The notes under the pieces are model-generated. The model had not been told where the DNA came from. It worked only from the letters and a program-made list of their open reading frames with translations, and ran no database searches. Both the position numbers and the translations under genes were made by a program. Positions 1 to 12,699 of a stretch of 64,000 nucleotides of DNA are shown in pieces. Numbering within the stretch: position 1 is the stretch's first letter; each line of letters begins with the position of its first letter. Source of the DNA: Spongilla lacustris (lineage: Eukaryota; Porifera; Demospongiae; Spongillida; Spongillidae); the NCBI GenBank assembly GCA_949361645.1, contig OX442420.1, positions 4,509,882-4,573,881 on the forward strand. Reading direction: 5' to 3'.

Positions 1-890
1 TGTTTTAATTTGATTTGCACCGCCCACTCCTCCATGTACGTGTTATCTACCGACTACCAGTCATCTGGTACATGTATTTGGGCACATAGCACAAGGTAGA
101 GTAGGTGTAAAAGTATAGATGAATGTACACATGTACATGTACCTGTAGTTTTATATTACATCTACAATAGACCTGTTAGTAGCTGGATCAAATTAATATC
201 ATTCAAAGAAGAAATATCACATGTACCTTGCATCTCTAATCTAATATACCTGCACAGTAAGCATCAGAATAAAGTTGGCACCACACATTACGGTCGGGAT
301 TATTACGTTGCGCTGGCATTGTGTTATGATCGGAATCAGTTACTTTATTACCGTAAAATAAACACGTTCTGTACGTAACACAATAATAAGTAGTTACGTT
401 CCGTTACGGTTCCCAAAAGGCTTACAACTAAACACATGTCCTAAAACATGTCCAGGAATTGCGTAATGAGCAGGCAGCTGTTAGGATTCATGCAGGCTTT
501 CATTTTCATTGATTTTTCGAAGCAAGCAAGTACAGTACATGTATGTGTGCGGCAATCACATGTATATGGATTTAATGATAGGAAGATGCACAGAATAAAC
601 AGTGCAGCCATACATGTGTACAGTAAAGTTTACACTACACACATGTATACATGTACATATATATCTACATACATATAACATGTAAATGTAAAAGTACGTG
701 CACATATACAAGTTCGGAACTGATTCCCATATCAGTAGATGAAATTATGAAAAGAGTAAAGTAAAAGGCACCCCCAAATATTCATATTTCAATACTAGAC
801 CAATCCCTTAACCCAATACTGACATAAGTGTATACATATGACTGATGCTTCTACGTACATGCACATGTGTAAATGCAATATAGCACTCAC

Positions 891-3800
891 CTTATCTTGA
901 ATGTTCACGTTAGCATTGCGCTCTAATAAGATTTGAACAATATAATCGTTGCCATTGTCACATGCTGCATGAAGAGCAGTTTTCCCATCCTACAAAACAA
1001 AACCATGTACAAATGTATCTACATGTACATGTACACATGTACATGTATGTGTAGTGCCCATCACAATGCAGTCATTAAGATAAAATCCCTACCAGTATTT
1101 GCAGACATATGTACATGTAAATGTGACTTACACAACATCTACATGTACATACCAGCATAAGCAATCTCAATTTTTTCATTATAAGTACATGCACAAGTGT
1201 ACATGTACGCAACATGTAAGTATACATGTACATGTATATGTACATCAGTATGCAACAGCTTAGCTCTATCAGCCGGTATGAATGTAAATCTACACACTCA
1301 CCCCTGCATACCAAAGAATGAAATGTCTACATTAAGTTACATGTACACGTAAGTAAACATGCATACGCACATGTACACACTGTAGAGAGCACACTAAAAG
1401 TGTGGTGCTTTACAGGCCATGCAACCACACTCACTCCCAACCTGGTACAAAAATAGAAGGTCTAAAAATGTGATATAATTTGTAATACATGTACATGTAT
1501 ATATATATACATATACCACTATTCATTATTATTGAAAAAGCATCTTGCAAAAATGTCATACTTTGCATGGCACATCATGATCAATGAGTATACATGGTGT
1601 ACATGCATTCTTAGTGCATTTTAGCAGTTCCAAGCTGCAAGTAGTTTAATTTTGTTTATACATGTATGTGTATGTAAATGGCACATGGCACTCATGAATA
1701 GGGTGACCATGTATGCAAAAATGTACATGTACATGTATATGTATTGTACAGGGTGTTCACAATCAAGGAAAATCACTTATTTGCCTCTAATAATATGGAA
1801 TAAATTGGAATGTGCAATGAAATTAAAGAATTTCAAAGTTGATATTAATACATGTACATGTACATGTAGAGTGGGTAGGTTGGTTAAAAGCTGCAAACTG
1901 TCCCTATTTCAGTTATGAAGTTATTCAAAACTGAAATCTTGATCTTGTTTTTGTTCTCAATGTACTTGGTTTAGGAGGCTTTTTGAGATATACATGTACA
2001 TGTAATGATAATATTATAATTTTACCAGCATGTCTTCATTTGCTGTTAGAACATTTCATAACAATTATAACTACTTGTGGCTACATGTACATGTACATGT
2101 ATCTTACAAACAATATGATTTCCTTTTCCCTTGATTGTGGAACACCCTGTACACTATGAAATGCACAAGTGTACAATATACATGAGTGTACAAGTAACAT
2201 GTACAAGTACAAACATGTACATGTACATCTACACGTATAAGTCCTAATACCTTTTCCTGAAGGTTCACATCTGCATTAGCACCAAGTAGGGTCTCTACTA
2301 CCTTTACACAACTCTTTGTTGCAGCAAGTTGAAGAGCAGTCTTCCCACCCTGTGGACATGTGAAGCTGTAAATATACATGTATACATGTATACACAACTG
2401 TGTGTCCTATAGTACTCAATATAAATGTGTACTCAGATTTTCCATCGATTTTAGATGTCTATGTACATGTATACCAAAAGATAAAAATTATCTCCTTTTG
2501 GAATGCAATGATTGGACTCCAGAAAATAACTCCAGCTTCCACAAACTACAATTGTACATAACATGCTACATGTACATACAACACATGTGAACGTAGCAAC
2601 AAATATTCAAAATTGTGTAGTCAATTGAAAGAAGATTCATTGCAACTTACAGTTTGCATGTACAAGTAGGGAGAGTGCACTATATAAATAGGTCTGGCAG
2701 GCCATTTAATAAGCATTGTACATTGTACATGTACTTGCAAACATGTACATGTATGAATATACCACTTGTACATGCATACATGCATGCATGCATATACATG
2801 TGTACTGAAACATCCACATACATGTAAGTTTACTACTTGTTCAATTAACCACGTCGTCTATTTGAGAGTGGATTGTGCCGTGCATGTATAAGTAACCTGT
2901 AGCAATGCTTTACATCTTATTGGAATGACTTTAAAGATGGTGATCAACAGCATCACATTGTGTTGGCTGGTGGATTGTAAAGCAGGCCAGCCTATAGCCT
3001 GCCACATCAAAGGGATCTAAATCGTATTGAACAGCCATGATATCATAAATTCCTCCCATAGTAATATGATTGGCTCATAATGCAACAGTCTACATGTATA
3101 CATGAAGGTGTACATGTACATACCTCCATTTGCATATTCACTTCTGCACCAGCTTTCAGCAATAGTTTAACAACATCCACGTGGCCTTTGTATGATGCCA
3201 GATGCAATGCAGCCTTTCCTTTCTGTTCGATACAAATAGTAGTATGATGACAGTAGTGTGATTTAGTGCACTTGTAATGTATCCATTATATTGCGCAAGT
3301 GCACTAGTTCCCAGACCTAAGCTACAGCTCTAACGATCCAATACACTACAGGTAAAAGTGATAACATAAAACTACATCCAATATAACTTGTCCATGTACA
3401 TTGTACATGTATGTGCTTGCATACATGTACATTGTACAAGTTGATAAAGAGTGCTCTCTAAGTGTAACAATTTATATATATATACATGTATGTACATGTA
3501 CTATTACATGTAAAAATCAAATTTTAAACAACATTGAAAGCACGCTGCACAGTTTTGCTAATAGTAACTGTGTATAGGCAAAAGTAAGTTCAATTTCCAG
3601 CAAAAAGTTGTGCAACCTCTCAAAACTGTCTAAAGTTTTTTTTCTACTCCCTCATACATGTGTATGTATATACATTCATAGGCTGTGTGCATGGGAAGCA
3701 CAATGTACAAGTACACAGTGCATATGCACATGTAAACATGTAAACGTACATGTACATGTACCTGTAGTTTTATATTACATCTACAATAGACCTGTTAGTA

Positions 3801-6800
3801 GCTGGACCAATAATATCACTCAAAAAACAAACAAACTACACATGTATCTTGCACAGGCTCTTATACATGTATAATTATTATAATAATAATATATCTTAAC
3901 AATAGGAAGATGCACAGAATAAACAGTGCAGCCATGCATGTGTACAGTAACACACACATGACTGCACAGTTTACATCTACATATAAATGTAAAAGTATGT
4001 GTACATATACATGTTTGGAACTATCCCATATCAGTAGGTGGAATTATGACGAGTAAAGTAAAAAAATATTTTTTATGCTAGACCAATCCCTTCATTCAAT
4101 GCTGACATAAATGTACATGTATCAAATGCTGTATGTACAATGTAGTTGCACAGATGAGTTGTGATAAGATAATACTTGTCAAGTTTCTACTGATGCTGCT
4201 ATGTGTACAAATAAGAATTACTATCTTTGAGTGCTAATAGCACTCACCTTATCTTGAATGTTCACTTTAGCATTGTGATCTAATAACATTTGAACAATCA
4301 ACTTGTCGCCATTGTCACATGCTGCATGAAGAGCAGTTTTCCCATCCTTTGAAACAAAACCATGATCATTAAAGATAAGCAGACACATGTACAATGCACG
4401 CCACCCTAGGCTGCAAGTGAATACGCACAGCATAATAATACATGTACACATGTACATGTGAACTGTGGACACAACATTCTAAACGTACATGCATACATAA
4501 TCCCAATGTCAAGCAATTTTTTATTTTACAAGTTCATGTACAGCAAATATAGTGCATTTGTAACATCCTTAATGCAATAGTTTAACTCTATCAGCATGTA
4601 AAAGAATCAAATGCTACAATGTACATGTACATAAGTACATACTGTAGAGACCGTGGTGCTTTACAGGCCATGCAACCACACTCACTTCCACCCTGGTACT
4701 CAAATAAAGTGATCAATGAATGTCCATTGTATTGAAATACATGTAAAACAGTATGTACATACAAGTATTTTTCTCCAGCCATTATTAGATGCACAATTGG
4801 AATTGGCATCTTGAAAAAAAAATGTCATACTGGTATGGCACATCATGATCAATGAGTATGTACATGTACATTTATATGTACACACTATCAGTGCATTTTG
4901 ACAGTTCCACACCGAGCGGCAAGTAGTTTATAAATTTAAATGCATGCAAAACTGTACATGTACATGTACATCTACAAGTGAAAGTACTTATTATATCTTA
5001 TAAACATGCACATACATGTACATGTATAAATGTACATGCATATGAAATGTACAAGTGTACAATATATACATGTATGTACATGTACACGTATAAGTCCTAA
5101 TACCTTTTCCTGAAGGTTCACATCTGTATGTGCACCAAGTAGGGTCTCTACTACCTGTGCACGTTTCTTCGCTGCAGCAAGTTGAAGAGCAGTCTGCCCA
5201 CTCTGTGGAGATGTGATGCTGTAAATATACATGGGTGTACATGTACATAGGACTCTATATAAAATGCACTCAGGTTATGTTACACGTCTACATGTACATG
5301 TATTTGCATGTATATAGCAGTGCAGCCTTTCCTTTCTGTTAGATACAAAGAACAATATGGTGATAACACAAAACTACATCCATTTATAACATGATCACAT
5401 CCACTCACTGTACTACATGCACATGCACACACACACAGTCTAAAGCAAATGATGCATGATGCATATACACATGTAATGATTGGTAAATTGCAGACTTCTG
5501 TGAATATGTCCATTTAGAATATAGCTGTTCTTATAGATCTGTAACCTTATACCAATATACACATACATGTACATGTTCGTACTTTTATAGCCTTTATGTG
5601 TACATGTGCATTTAGTTTTTGTAGCAACAATTATGCATGTACATGCATGTAATGTACATGTATACCGGGTGTCCAAAAATGAACGCAACACTTTTAAATC
5701 CCTATAACTCAGGAATAAAGTTAAGTAACCATTTGATTTTTTGAACATACGTTACAGTACTTAGGCAAACAATAACGATTCAATTTATTCTAAGCAGTTA
5801 AGTAATTATATCAAACCCCCTTGATTATAAAAATATTCATAATCCTCGATTATAAAAATATTCAAGATTAATAATATATTTTAATAACCATTAATAATAA
5901 AGGAAGATCTGAATATGCAGTGGAACAGAATTGATTTCAAGTTACTGAGTTCAATATTATCATTTAAGACCATAATTTGTAAAAGGTTAAAGCTGCTAAG
6001 GTATAACTATTTTTAATCACCACAACTAATTAGTTAATTGTTATTAAATGAAGTAGGAAACACAATTTTATTTGGTATTGAATTATGTAGTGGTGATCAG
6101 TTATTAAAACTCAAAGTTCATTTAAATTGTACATGTACATTGTACATAATAATATTGAAGCTTTTAAAGCTTAGTGCACACACCCACAGGATACATGTGT
6201 ATCAGTACAAATGTTCTCTTTCACAGTATACATGTCACGTGTACATGTATGGACATGAGGAAAGGCTACAAGCACATAATGCAGTACACAGAAAAGCACA
6301 TGTACGTACAGTGTCTTGCTGATCTATTCTGATCCCGGCCGATTCCACTAGCAGCTTTAGTACTTTTGAGGATCCATTAGCAGCAGCATGGTGAAGCAGA
6401 GTACCTTCTTCCTACAACCACCAAGTGGATACATGTGTACACGTAGGTGAGGTGAGGTTGAGGAAATAACTTAATGCCAGCAGCATGCACACATACATGT
6501 AGATCATCATGTAATCCATGGTAATACTACAATGTGTGTCTACACATATAATATGTATATATAATTATGATTATAATATACATATATTATAATAATTATA
6601 ATTATAATAATTATATAAAATTATATATATAGATAGCACCACAAGGCGTTGTTCACAATGCTAAAGAACTCACCCTATAATATACATAATATCAAATTGC
6701 ATCGCACATCTGATAAAGTAAATGTATCTGTACACATGTACACATGTGGACATGCATACAGTATGCATGCAGCATACATGTACTGATTGATTGCAACAAC

Positions 6801-6905
6801 CTTATCAATAGCATTGAGATTTTCAGCAGGAGCTCCCTTCAGGAGCTTTCTGACGGCTGACACATCATCATTTAATATGGCTTGCAGCAGTTTCTTTGAA
6901 GTGTC
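891..6905 (-). CDS. Ankyrin-repeat protein gene, internal part (seven exons)
   Basis: Seven minus-strand exons, in transcript order: 6801-6905, 6313-6411, 5104-5202, 4248-4346, 3124-3222, 2251-2349 and 891-989. The first is 105 bp; the others read as 99 bp, each exactly one 33-residue ankyrin repeat (for example DGKTALHAACDNG..., GGKTALQLAATKS..., KGKAALHLASYKG...). All are phase 0 with AG acceptors, and all but one have clear GT donors. The donor of 6313-6411 is unclear and may lie a few bases further on. The first exon (DTSKKLLQAILNDDVSAVRK...) looks like a lead-in half repeat. Ankyrin arrays bind partner proteins. The GQTALQ/DGKTALH pattern recalls Mind bomb-type or other signalling ankyrin proteins, but nothing visible decides this. 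Exons 5104/4248 and 2251/891 are paralogous pairs, so the array grew by tandem duplication. Neither the first coding exon (above 6.9 kb) nor the end (left of the window) was found. Confidence 0.82.
1749..2149. mobile_element. Mariner-type MITE (401 bp)
   Basis: About 28-bp terminal inverted repeats begin CAGGGTGTTC at 1749 and end with the complement at 2149. TA dinucleotides flank both ends (1747-1748 and 2150-2151), the target duplication expected of Tc1/mariner elements. There is no transposase ORF, so it is a non-autonomous copy sitting in an ankyrin-gene intron. Confidence 0.8.
5311..5343 (-). pseudogene. Truncated ankyrin exon remnant
   Basis: About 30 bases match the 5' end and acceptor region of the ankyrin exon at 3124-3222 (compare 3190-3230), and the intron sequence beyond also matches. 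The rest of the exon is missing. It is what remains of the duplicated copy of that exon in the 4.2-5.4 kb repeat unit. Confidence 0.65.
5661..5712. mobile_element. Possible mariner-like element end
   Basis: The block TACCGGGTGTCC...GCAACACTTTTA resembles the sequence at 44,398-44,433 (TACAGGGTCTTC...GCAACACTTTTA) and has the form of a Tc1/mariner terminus. No opposite end was found nearby, so this is a family match only. Confidence 0.35.
6543..6645. repeat. AT-rich palindromic tract
   Basis: About 100 bp consisting almost only of A and T, with self-complementary runs (TATAATTAT and similar), in an ankyrin intron. It could form a cruciform. No coding or element ends were seen. Confidence 0.5.
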
Positions 6906-6908
6906 CTG

Positions 6909-7490
6909 CACGTGTGTACGTACATGTATGTGTGCGTGGTGTGCACATGTATGTGTGTGTGGTGTGCACATGTATGTGTGTGTGGTGTGCACATGTATGT
7001 GTGTGTGGTGTGCACATGTATGTGTGTGTGGTGTGCACATGTATGTGTGTGTGGTGTGCACATGTATGTGTGTGTGGTGTGCACATGTATGTGTGTGTGG
7101 TGTGCACATGTATGTGTGTGTGGTGTGCACATGTATGTGTGTGTGGTGTGCACATGTATGTGTGTGTGTACACATGTGTGTGTGTGCACATGTGTGTGTG
7201 TGTGCACATGTGTGTGTGTGCACATGTGTGTGTGCACATGTGTGTGTGCACATGTGTGTGTGCACATGTGTGTGTGCACATGTGTGTGTGCACATGTGTG
7301 TGTGCACATGTATGTGTGTGCACATGTATGTGTGTGTGCACATGTATGTGTGTGCATATGTGTACATGTATTTGTGTGTACGTGTGTACATGTATATGTG
7401 TGCATGTATGTGTGTGCATGTACATGTATGTGTGTGCATGTACATGTATGTGTGTGTGCATGTGTACATGTATGTGTGTGTGTGTGGGGT
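6909..7490. repeat. TG/CA-rich minisatellite in ankyrin intron
   Basis: About ten near-perfect copies of a 23-bp unit (GTGTGTGTGGTGTGCACATGTAT) at about 6930-7165 grade into shorter TG/CACATG units to 7490. The array starts next to the splice acceptor of the ankyrin exon 6801-6905. All six frames stay largely open because there are few stops; none is a gene. The paralogous intron at 44.2 kb has only about 100 bp in this place. Confidence 0.9.
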
Positions 7491-8493
7491 AGAGATTATC
7501 ACAGATCACATATATAGCAAGATGTTCACAAAAGCACCTTAGTCTCTTAGCTAGCTTTGCATGCATACCAGCAGTACAAAAATCATCTATTTGTGTGTAT
7601 ACTTGTGCCCCATACAACTCACACAAAAAATACATGTACACATACATGCACAGAATAGTGCACATGTGCCCACTTATGCAGATGTATTTATCCTCTCTAA
7701 TAACATTAGCATATCACCTTGCATATTTCAAATCCACTGCTGACATACACAGAAATATAATTTACTACTTGCAAATGAATGTATAGCGATACATGTGTAC
7801 TAGTATCCTGCAAATGTGTACATGTACCTTTGCAGGACTGTTCCCCATGTTCCAGTGTTCTCTGCTAGCAAAGATTACAAGTGGTTACACTGAGATGTTT
7901 CCAGTTAGACATCACATTAATGCTTCACAGTCCTATACTTACATGTACACTTGCTTCACAGGACCACGTAAGCACACAACTCACATTACAGAGGTGTACA
8001 TGTACTATGCCATATGCGTAGCTCACTCGGGAGTTAATGTGAACATCAATAGAGCTATTAAAATTATGCACGTAACCGTATTCTGATATTTATGTGCATA
8101 ACCACACGTACACGTCTCAATCTTCTCTGTCCACCTTACACTCTGCCTCTTCAAACAAAAAACTCATCATACGTGTCTACGAAGAGACTCGACTCCTGGC
8201 GTTTGTTACAATTTCCACACATAGGTCTACATGTATATACATGTACACACGGCACATGCAAGCACACACAGGCACACGCTGCATGCACATCGGGTCCCTT
8301 CAATCACACGCAATCGTACCACTGTGGCTGTGCGGCAACGAGTCCAGTTCTGCTTACCAGGCAGTTGGAGGGGGTAAAAACGGCAGTGGGTGTGGATATT
8401 ACATCATCATCATCATCACAGTACTAATTACGCGCAACGTTGAAAAGCGAATTCATTATGGGGTGTTTTTATGAGAGATCCTATAATATAGGG
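7491..8493. other. Upstream region of ankyrin gene, no gene seen
   Basis: About 1 kb with several ACATGTACATG motifs and a short CAT repeat near 8405. Positions 7560-7610 match 44,345-44,395 upstream of the second ankyrin copy, so the duplication reaches at least this far. A first exon or promoter of the ankyrin gene may lie here, but none could be fixed. Confidence 0.5.
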
Positions 8494-8932
8494 AATGGAC
8501 CTTTTGCCTTTGACGTCACGCATTAATTTTGGGGGGGCAACTTTAAAAATGGCATAACTTCACCATCATAGCTCCTACATGCTTTTCCTTTGAAATTTTT
8601 ATTGAGAAGTAAATTACCACACGTTTCATTTATGTTGAATTTCACGATGGAACTCTGTAAGGGATTTGTATGCAGCGAAACATTGCGGAAGTTGCTAATG
8701 AGACACGCGAAGTCGCGCTTTTCGATTTTTGGGGGGGCAACTTCCGGTAACTTGTGAGCGCTGTAACATTTGCACCGTAACTGGCGAAGGTACTTCATTT
8801 TGGAATATAGTCAGGCATTCATTTACCATTAATTTCGTACTTGCTGTGTTTCTTCGTGAAGTTCCTATAAGGACTTATGTCGTGTCAAACACAACCAATT
8901 AATCTATGACGTCAGAAGGCAAAAGGTCCATT
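8494..8932. mobile_element. MITE with GGACCTTTTGCC inverted ends, copy 1 (439 bp)
   Basis: The terminal inverted repeats read AATGGACCTTTTGCC...GACGTCA on the left and TGACGTC...GGCAAAAGGTCCATT on the right. The body is non-coding. A second copy in opposite orientation lies at 61,022-61,474 and is similar along its whole length. No convincing target duplication was found. Confidence 0.82.
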
Positions 8933-9173
8933 GACAATTGAGTTTGCGTCAATTAGGAACAATGTTAGCTTAAGCTTTTGTGTGGTTGTTTGATATACGT
9001 TGTTGCTGCTGGTTTGTATATTCAGTTTGGCCGATAGTGATTTACTACCAGACTGTTTACTACACTTTGCTCTTCTGTTTGGTCCTACAATATTCTCTGC
9101 CATTGCCTTAATAGTCTATAAGGCCTGTTCCTCCCTTTTATGTCAAGTGGTACACTGATGATGGCCGGCTTTA

Positions 9174-9373
9174 NNNNNNNNNNNNNNNNNNNNNNNNNNN
9201 NNNNNNNNNNNNNNNNNNNNNNNNNNNNNNNNNNNNNNNNNNNNNNNNNNNNNNNNNNNNNNNNNNNNNNNNNNNNNNNNNNNNNNNNNNNNNNNNNNNN
9301 NNNNNNNNNNNNNNNNNNNNNNNNNNNNNNNNNNNNNNNNNNNNNNNNNNNNNNNNNNNNNNNNNNNNNNNNN
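9174..9373. other. Assembly gap (200 N)
   Basis: Exactly 200 N characters, probably a scaffold gap of conventional size. The true length is unknown. Confidence 1.
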
Positions 9374-9472
9374 CCCCCAAATTCAATAATCCCATTATAT
9401 TCACATGACGTGGCACGTTACTCCGTTCTTCAATAATCTGATTGTTTTCTTGTGTTTTCAAGCGCACACTGA

Positions 9473-10715
9473 CAGGGCCGCTGAGAGGGGGGGAGGGGGG
9501 GGGGGGGGGCCGGGGGGGGGGGGGGGGGGGCTGCTGACCCTTGGGCTAAACATGGGGCCCGGGCCGCCCGGCTGGTCGCTTTCGTTTTTGTGTGTGTGAT
9601 TGATTTTTTGTTTTGATCATTGCGCAGGCGCAATAAAATTGTATGCGCAATAGAATGTATTATTTAGGTACTAGTCCGGGTGGCAGAAAAGAAAGGAAAG
9701 GGCTGTCTGTAATAGATAGAGAACCTCGACCCTACCAATTAAAAGAAAAAAAAAAACTTTGAAATGTTTAGGCCTCGTCTTCACCGACATAGCTAGGAAC
9801 GACGATCGCGCGACCTACATAACGCCGGAATAAAATGATAGTTTGTCATTTTAATCAATGGAAATTAGTCTTAGGCTGATTGGCTACATGCATGTACATA
9901 AAATTCAATGGAAGTAGAGTAATTTATACATGCATGCAAGGTCAATGAAAATCTTGATGAAATAGAAATAGTTTGCAATTGTCTCCGTATATTTCCGCTG
10001 AAACTGGTGATGGTGGGGAAAAAGTGATTTCTCATGGGAAATGTATTTCATATTTGATAGCATTATTGGAGGCTCACCAAGCTACAGTAAAAAGGGAGAC
10101 ACGAAGGATTGCTCATGAAGACGTGATCAACCTTACCTCAGTCATTTTTAAGTGTTCTGAACCATGGCGCAGTTCACTGTGCTCGGTGTCTCATCAGCAG
10201 AGAACAATCGCATGTATTTGTACACCATAGTGCTTTTTTTTGTACAGCAAACGCATTTTATTGATTATTTACTTCTATCATTCGTTACCCATCGCTAAAA
10301 TATGTACATGTTTGCGCACCAGCAATCCTACTTTGCGCACAAGCAATCCCAGGATTGTTCGTGGTTTGTACCACAAACCAAGGGCTGCGCAAATCATAGA
10401 TTAATAACCTTACGCATAGATAAATAACCGTACGGTTATTAATCTATGCGCAAATCCATGCTTTGCGCGTAACATATGCATGTAATTAAATAATACATAA
10501 TCATACCGGCAAGTGTTTTTAACTTCGCCACATGATATGAACCGGCTAACAATAAATGAATAGTTTATAAGTTTATAACCCAATACACGAAAGCGATATA
10601 TTTTCCACCTGTATGGTGTTTTATATCTACCGCACCCATCCCAATGGGGACCATTAATGGGGCCCGGAGGGACTATATATAGCCCTGGGGCCCGTGCCAG
10701 CTCTCGACGGCCCTG
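9473..10715. mobile_element. hAT-type non-autonomous DNA transposon (1,243 bp)
   Basis: The left end starts CAGGGCCGCTGAGAG and the right end is the near-complement of CAGGGCCGTCGAGAG. Both are flanked by the identical 8-bp direct repeat CACACTGA (9465-9472 and 10,716-10,723). An 8-bp target duplication and a CAGGG terminus are the hAT signature. The interior holds long G tracts near the left end, a TATATATAG-bearing right end and a hairpin near 10,390-10,455 (TTATTAATCTATGCGC). There is no transposase ORF. Confidence 0.88.
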
Positions 10716-12480
10716 CACACTGATAGCGGAACGATCTGATCGGCCATGAGTAGAGTTCAATCACAGTGTTTATATTGAAAAGCGCATATCGTTATTCATA
10801 CCTAACCGTGTGGTTTGTGGTTGGTGGATTGATGCTAGAGCAGTTACGGTTTTCTCAGTAAACGTGCCGTTACTTTACATTAGACGGTATCCGCATAACA
10901 TTGATGTAGGTACTTGGATATTTTTTTCAAATTGATATTATTGCAACAATTCGCATGGTTACAAAATGTGCATTCTACGAATGATTTGCAATTTACGGAG
11001 GTTCGAAAGTAACACCGGATATCTCTTTGTTCCGGTAGCGCTAGGTTGCATAGGACTAAGGTTGATACAGTAACGTGTGTGACGTCGGTACAAACAAGAA
11101 GTTGTGAGATCGTATGTAAGTTATCAGTGTACGTAGAAACGTAGGCCTACGTCGTAACCCCCTCCCTCTCCCCCGCCCCCTGCCTTAGTCTGTAGAGCGC
11201 TAGAGCTAGTTAAATGCAAAGGTTGGGCTATACGTCCACCTAGCGTTGAGCACGCGAATATAGCTTTACCGCTTTATGGGTGAACGGTGTAACAGGAAAG
11301 CCAGAGGCAGGGAAAGGTAAAAAAAAATTGCGCGCCCAATTTTGCGGTGTAGAAAATTATTAACAACTGGAGGTAATGAAAATTAATGAGGAGACATGTG
11401 GTAAACCAGAAACCATCGAAATATCTATGAATAATTGATTTCCACCTAAACTCTCTGCCTGTAGTACCCATAGAACGGAATATATTGTGTCTGATATTGT
11501 GTGTTTAATTTATTAAAATATAATATTGTTATTGTCTTTTAATAAATGCATTGTATGTCTGCATGGCAGGGAAGTTAGGAATAGGCATCGCTGTTACATA
11601 AAATCCTTCCAAACTACAGGTATCGTCGATTTTAGTGATCTAAGCATACGCATGCGCAACTCAAAACATTTAGTAGTACTCGTGCCCCTGCCATTGGATG
11701 CATTCTAGAGGTCACGTGATCGGTTATTTAACCATTTTGATCCATTGTATAGTAGTTGGGCGTAGCCTTTTGGCGGATCAAGCCTAGGCCTATATCTATG
11801 CCTATACCAAGATTTGTACCCATCTGATAGTATTGTGGATATACAATGTAATAGCTCTACACTCGCTATCTAATTCTTGGTAGACGCTAGTCTCGCTAGC
11901 CAGACGTACAACATCGAACTTCAACTGGCCATGGATAGACTTGAAACCCCCATTACGCGGAGTAGCTACTACATAATATGATATATAGGTGTGACTACGA
12001 GACTCGCTCGTTAAGATGCATGGGCTATTCCGTCCCATAAATATATGTATTGTATATATATCTATCTGCATGTGCATCGCTCTGACGTTGACCACTATGA
12101 CTGGCTTGTTTTTGATAACATACTAGAAGTTCTCGTGGAGGTGTGTTAAGGATATTGCCTTCCACTAGCTAAAGAATTAACATATGCATGGCGGCGGATA
12201 TTCACAGCTGGACTCTCCACTGTGTCCTGGCCCTATTATACTGTATATCGTCGATTAATGACCGTATATGGATCAATTGGCAGGCAAGGTCGCTCGCGCT
12301 CACTCCATAGCAGTCTCGTTCCCAGACCCAATATCTGCTACGAGGTAAAGACATTTCTATCCAGCTCCGCCGGAATTTTGGCTAAGAAGGATGAACAGCC
12401 GTAAACGTATTCGGCAGTTGGCCTGAGATGTGTGTGTTTGTTATGCCGTGTGTTCTACTTTTTTATGATTGAGCGGCTGG
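10716..12480. other. Non-genic stretch
   Basis: Only short, unrelated open frames and no domain, splice pattern or repeat end that I recognise. Local GC is somewhat higher than in the ankyrin region, and the ACATGT motif is nearly absent. Confidence 0.5.
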
Positions 12481-12528
12481 AAGGAAAGCACATGCACCCA
12501 CACCCAAATGCAAATACCATGCACGCAA

Positions 12529-12529
<1 letters not shown>

Positions 12530-12578
<49 letters not shown>

Positions 12579-12690
12579 ACATGCAAATACACACACACAT
12601 ACATACACACACATGTACATGCAAATACACACACACACACATACACACACATACACACACACACACACACATACACACACGACACAGGAC
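12530..12690. repeat. (CA)n microsatellite
   Basis: An almost pure CA run at 12,531-12,575 is followed by interrupted CA/CATA units to about 12,690. Open frames across it on both strands are an artefact of the repeat. Confidence 0.95.
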
Positions 12691-12699
12691 TTGCATGGG

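Noticed and set aside
6675..7542. Long overlapping open frames rich in His/Thr/Cys on both strands
   Set aside because: They are translations of the TG/CACATG minisatellite, which lacks stops in every frame. Only the ankyrin exon at 6801-6905 is supported.
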